Assembly (NCBI GenBank): GCA_038396625.1
Contig: CP121688.1
Span: forward strand, 1,612,001 to 1,676,000
Reading direction: 5' to 3'
Origin: G038396625 sp038396625
GTDB lineage: Bacteria; Bacillota; Clostridia; Peptostreptococcales; Thermotaleaceae
Length of the DNA: 64,000 nucleotides
Of the stretch, positions 61,124 through 64,000 are shown piece after piece. The translations under genes were made by a program, and so were the position numbers. Numbering within the stretch: position 1 is the first letter of the stretch; each line of letters opens with the position of its first letter. The notes beneath the pieces were generated by a model. That model saw only the letters and a program-made list of their open reading frames with translations. It was not told the DNA's origin and made no database searches.

Positions 61124-61906
61124 GTGAAAGTCTCGTTAATACAGATGAATATTGTTTTTGGAAACACAGAAGTGAATAGGACAAGGGTAATGGAGATGAT
61201 CCATAAAGCAGCAAAGGACAAGCCAGATGTCATTGTTTTGCCTGAAATGTGGAATACAAGCTTTAGCCTCAAGGATATCCATGCTATAGCAGATAAAGAA
61301 GGAGAACCAACAAAGACATTCATCTGTGATTTGGCAAAAAAATATCAAATAAATATTGTTGCAGGATCTATTGCCGATAAATATGATGAGGATATTTATA
61401 ATAGACTTTATGTTGTAGATAGAGGAGGCAATGTGATTGCCCATTATGATAAAGTACATCTTGTTCGACATGCTGGAGAACAAGAGTATATAAAACCAGG
61501 TGTGGAAGCCACGGTATTTAATATTGATGGTATAAAATGTGGTGCAGTTTTATGCTATGATTTGAGATTTCCTGAATTAGCTCGAACGATGGCCTTAAAA
61601 GGTGCCAAAGTTTTGTTTGTACCTGCACAATGGTTCGAAACGAGAATAGATCATTGGAAAACATTGACCACTGCACGAGCTATAGAAAACCAAATGTATG
61701 TGGTTGCAGTAAATAGGATTGGAAATGAATTTCAAGCTATTTTTCCTGGGAATAGCATGGTTATAGATCCTTGGGGGAAAATTGTAGCACAAGCGGGTAA
61801 TGAAGAAAAAATCTTAACAGCAGAAATGGATATAAACTTGGTAGATCGCGTTCGAAAAAAAATCACTTGTTTTTTAGACCGTAATGTAAATGTCTATAAA
61901 CTATAA
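61124..61906 (+). CDS. Carbon-nitrogen hydrolase (omega-amidase/Nit type)
   Basis: 260-residue nitrilase-superfamily amidase. Catalytic triad: Glu in VLPEMWNTSFSL (~41), Lys in YDKVHLVRHAG (~109) and Cys in CGAVLCYDLRFPELARTMAL (~146). This fits omega-amidase/YafV, which hydrolyses alpha-keto acid amides such as alpha-ketoglutaramate. GTG 61124 follows AAAGGAAG at a good spacing; GTG 61115 is too close. Convergence of glutamine metabolism with the GlnKL genes elsewhere is suggestive only. Confidence 0.9.
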   Translation: MKVSLIQMNIVFGNTEVNRTRVMEMIHKAAKDKPDVIVLPEMWNTSFSLKDIHAIADKEGEPTKTFICDLAKKYQINIVAGSIADKYDEDIYNRLYVVDRGGNVIAHYDKVHLVRHAGEQEYIKPGVEATVFNIDGIKCGAVLCYDLRFPELARTMALKGAKVLFVPAQWFETRIDHWKTLTTARAIENQMYVVAVNRIGNEFQAIFPGNSMVIDPWGKIVAQAGNEEKILTAEMDINLVDRVRKKITCFLDRNVNVYKL

Positions 61907-61980
61907 TGATTATGTTAAAAATTCATTTGGCTTAGATAACTTCTTAGATTACATAAAAATATTATTTGGGCGGAGATAGC

Positions 61981-64000
61981 ATGTTAAAGCATCATTTTGC
62001 AAAACTAGTTGATAGGATTGTAAAAGATAAGAGATTCCTAGGAATCCACAAAGATGAGATTATTTTAGAATTATGCAAGGCTTTTTTTGTCAACCAATAT
62101 GGAATAGATCTCTTAAATAAGATCGGTATAAAAACAGAAATAGAACGTAAATATTTAGATTTATTGCATGAAGTTAGAGATTTACAAAACTACAGTGATA
62201 TTTTTGTTTTTTGTAATATATATGAGGATTATTTATCAATAAAGGATAAAGAAAAAACAGGAACTTTTTATACACCAGATTATATTGTTGACTATATGGT
62301 ACAAAAAGCTTTGGTGCTTTACTTGAAGAAACAAACGGGATACTGCGAAAATTTATTATGTCAGAGTTTTGATAGACGGATATTATTTAATAAAGAAGAA
62401 ATCGAAAAGATTTTAGAAGCAATGGATCAAGTTAAAATTATTGACATTGCCTGTGGAACGGGATTGTTTCTTATTAAAAGCTTTGAAAAAATATACAATT
62501 ATAAAAGAAAACTTTATAAAAAAATAGGAGTAGCAAAAGAAGATTTTATCATAAGAAAGTATATTGTAGAGAAAAATATATTTGGTATTGATATTCAAGA
62601 GAAGCCTATCCTAATTACGAAGATGGCATTAATGTCCTTAGTGTATGAACCAAAAGAAAGCTGTTATGAAAAATGGGCTCAGTTGAACATAGTAGTGGGA
62701 GATAGTTTGACACAAGAGAACTTTTTTGAAAATAATCACTGTCGAGAAGTCACGAAAAACATTGATGGTTTTGATATTGTACTAGGAAATCCACCTTATA
62801 TAGGAGAAAAGGGAAATAAAAATTTGTTTGACAAGATAAAACATACTACTTTTGGTAGCCGATATTATGAAGGAAAAATGGATTATTTCTATTTTTTTAT
62901 TTATAAATCATTGGAAATTTTAAAAGAAAAAGGCGTATTGGGATACATCACTACTAATTATTTTATTACTGCCGATGGGGCCCAGTATTTAAGGAAGTTC
63001 TTAAAGAAAAATTGTACTTTTAGAGATATCGTAAATTTCAATGACTATGGAGTATTTAAGTGTGCTAAAGGACAGCACAATCTACTCTTCTTTTTAACAA
63101 AGGGATTTGAAAAAAATCAACCCATTCAAGTGAAATATATAAAAGGAAAAGACATCCCTATAGATAAAATATATGAAAACTTGCTTAGCTACAGCTCAAT
63201 ATATCCTGAAATTTATCAACAAACCATAGCTAATCAAGATCATTTATACAATGTAAATGGTCATATACTTGTACAAGGAAACCGGGGGTATGATAAGATA
63301 CTGCAAAAAATTCATGAAAAAAGCCAGTATACTTTGCACCAATTATGCAATATTAATCAAGGAATTGTCAGCGGCGCAGATAAAGTTACAAAAGATATGT
63401 TAGAGAATAAACTTTCCTCTCAGGCTATTGAAAAAAATAATATCCTATTAAATCAAGGAATTTTTGTTTTGACGAAAGATGAAGTAGAACAATTAAGTTT
63501 TTTGCAATTATATTATTTAAAGCCTATGTATAAGAATAGTGATATACATAGGTATTATGTCAATCAAAATTCGTTAAAATATATTCTATATCTTATGGAC
63601 GATACTTTTACAGGTAAAAAACCAGATAAATCAATTATAAATCACTTATATCAATATAAAGAAGTATTAGAAAAAAGAAGAGAGGTTATGAAAGGAACGA
63701 GAGTATGGTATGCGCTGCAGTGGCCAAGAAATCAAGAAATCTTTGAAGGTACTAAAATCGTCGTTCCCCATAGAGCGAAAGAAAATAAATTTGCACTAAG
63801 CCACTCTTCGTGGTATGCCAGCGCTGATGTATACTTTATTACTGCAAGGGAAAAAAACATTAATTGGCATGTGATGTTGGCCCAACTAAATTCTAAAATT
63901 ATGTATTTTTGGCTATATAATCGGGGAAAAAGAAAAGGAGATTGTTTGGAATTATATGCGAATCCTCTAAAAAGTCTACCTATTATAGCTAATGTTGAAA
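61981..64000 (+). CDS. Solitary Eco57I-type adenine DNA methyltransferase (partial, CamA-like)
   Basis: At least 673 residues, open at the right edge. N-terminal region, then KTGTFYTPDYIVDYMVQKAL (~90-110, motif X), SAM motif I IDIACGTGLFLIKS (~155), motif II FGIDIQEKPILITKMAL and the catalytic IVLGNPPYIGEKG (~267-279). The C-terminal part (~450 on) has target-recognition-type sequence with INQGIVSGADKVTK and LEKRREVMKGTRVWYALQWP, ASADVYFITARE and MLAQLNSKIMYFWL. It makes N6-methyladenine in DNA. No restriction gene is visible. Motif order and the RREVMKG...WYxLQWxR block match CamA of Clostridioides difficile. ATG 61981 has GGCGGAG upstream. Confidence 0.85.
   Translation, partial: MLKHHFAKLVDRIVKDKRFLGIHKDEIILELCKAFFVNQYGIDLLNKIGIKTEIERKYLDLLHEVRDLQNYSDIFVFCNIYEDYLSIKDKEKTGTFYTPDYIVDYMVQKALVLYLKKQTGYCENLLCQSFDRRILFNKEEIEKILEAMDQVKIIDIACGTGLFLIKSFEKIYNYKRKLYKKIGVAKEDFIIRKYIVEKNIFGIDIQEKPILITKMALMSLVYEPKESCYEKWAQLNIVVGDSLTQENFFENNHCREVTKNIDGFDIVLGNPPYIGEKGNKNLFDKIKHTTFGSRYYEGKMDYFYFFIYKSLEILKEKGVLGYITTNYFITADGAQYLRKFLKKNCTFRDIVNFNDYGVFKCAKGQHNLLFFLTKGFEKNQPIQVKYIKGKDIPIDKIYENLLSYSSIYPEIYQQTIANQDHLYNVNGHILVQGNRGYDKILQKIHEKSQYTLHQLCNINQGIVSGADKVTKDMLENKLSSQAIEKNNILLNQGIFVLTKDEVEQLSFLQLYYLKPMYKNSDIHRYYVNQNSLKYILYLMDDTFTGKKPDKSIINHLYQYKEVLEKRREVMKGTRVWYALQWPRNQEIFEGTKIVVPHRAKENKFALSHSSWYASADVYFITAREKNINWHVMLAQLNSKIMYFWLYNRGKRKGDCLELYANPLKSLPIIANVE

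Noticed and set aside
1..64000. CRISPR array, tRNA, rRNA, prophage or defence island
   Set aside because: No regularly spaced repeats, no cloverleaf or rRNA sequence noticed, and no phage structural or nuclease genes seen; the lone methyltransferase is not evidence of a restriction system.

Overview
This window looks like chromosome from a low-GC, anaerobic, endospore-forming Clostridia (Firmicutes). The evidence is an almost complete spoVA operon, yunB, a YmaF-type protein, LysM and DUF3189 proteins of sporulation type, an [FeFe]-hydrogenase homologue, strong AGGAGG-type ribosome sites with frequent GTG/TTG starts, and AT-rich intergenic DNA. No rRNA, tRNA, CRISPR array or intact mobile element was seen. 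I could not assign a species.

Layout. 1-4.7 kb: tail of spoVAA, then spoVAB, a 51-codon ORF, spoVAC, spoVAD, spoVAEb, spoVAEa and spoVAF, the dipicolinate channel operon. 4.7-8.2 kb: reverse-strand class A penicillin-binding protein and a small unknown protein. 8.3-9.9 kb: NCS2 uracil permease behind two PyrR-type RNA switches in tandem. 10-13 kb: YdjM-like membrane protein, a dUTPase-like protein missing its catalytic acids, an unknown protein and a metallophosphoesterase. 13.2-15 kb: ECF-transporter S component plus a class V aminotransferase. 15-21 kb: QueG-like iron-sulfur protein, Cu/Zn superoxide dismutase, hydrogenase-like protein and C_GCAxxG_C_C protein, interleaved with three decayed genes (AraC, class V aminotransferase, SorC). 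21-26 kb: secreted unknown, TetR regulator divergent from an old-yellow-enzyme-type oxidoreductase, and yunB. 26-33.4 kb: gene-poor stretch with deformylase, GntR and XRE regulators, DUF421 protein, YmaF, LysM protein, PH-domain protein, a possible IS3 scrap and a yunB fragment.

33.4-45 kb is dense housekeeping: tag, hflX and a coupled HEAT-repeat gene, DUF3189, Nudix-like, YigZ, CoA-binding protein, a split TauE/SafE pair, cysK, nadE, HD-GYP, a lipoprotein and a GT4 glycosyltransferase. 45-49.2 kb: nitroreductase, then gltS beside a GlnK/GlnL-type two-component system that probably controls it. 49.4-52 kb: two-half P-loop ATPase, relics of a YfcC-type transporter and a sigma-54 activator, and a cold-shock protein. 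52.3-61.9 kb: NhaC antiporter, DUF6612 protein, AlaX-type editing protein, several unrecognised small proteins and an omega-amidase-type nitrilase. The window ends inside a solitary Eco57I-type adenine methyltransferase whose motif order resembles the clostridial sporulation methyltransferase CamA.

Most is ordinary core genome. The parts most worth checking are the tandem PyrR leader (transcription switch followed by an apparent translation switch), the CamA-like methyltransferase, the hydrogenase-like protein with an altered H-cluster loop and no conventional start, the RNA hairpin over the yunB ribosome site, and several proteins that keep a fold but lose catalytic residues (dUTPase-like, Nudix-like, phosphoesterase). 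I found no clear new multi-gene defence or metabolic system.
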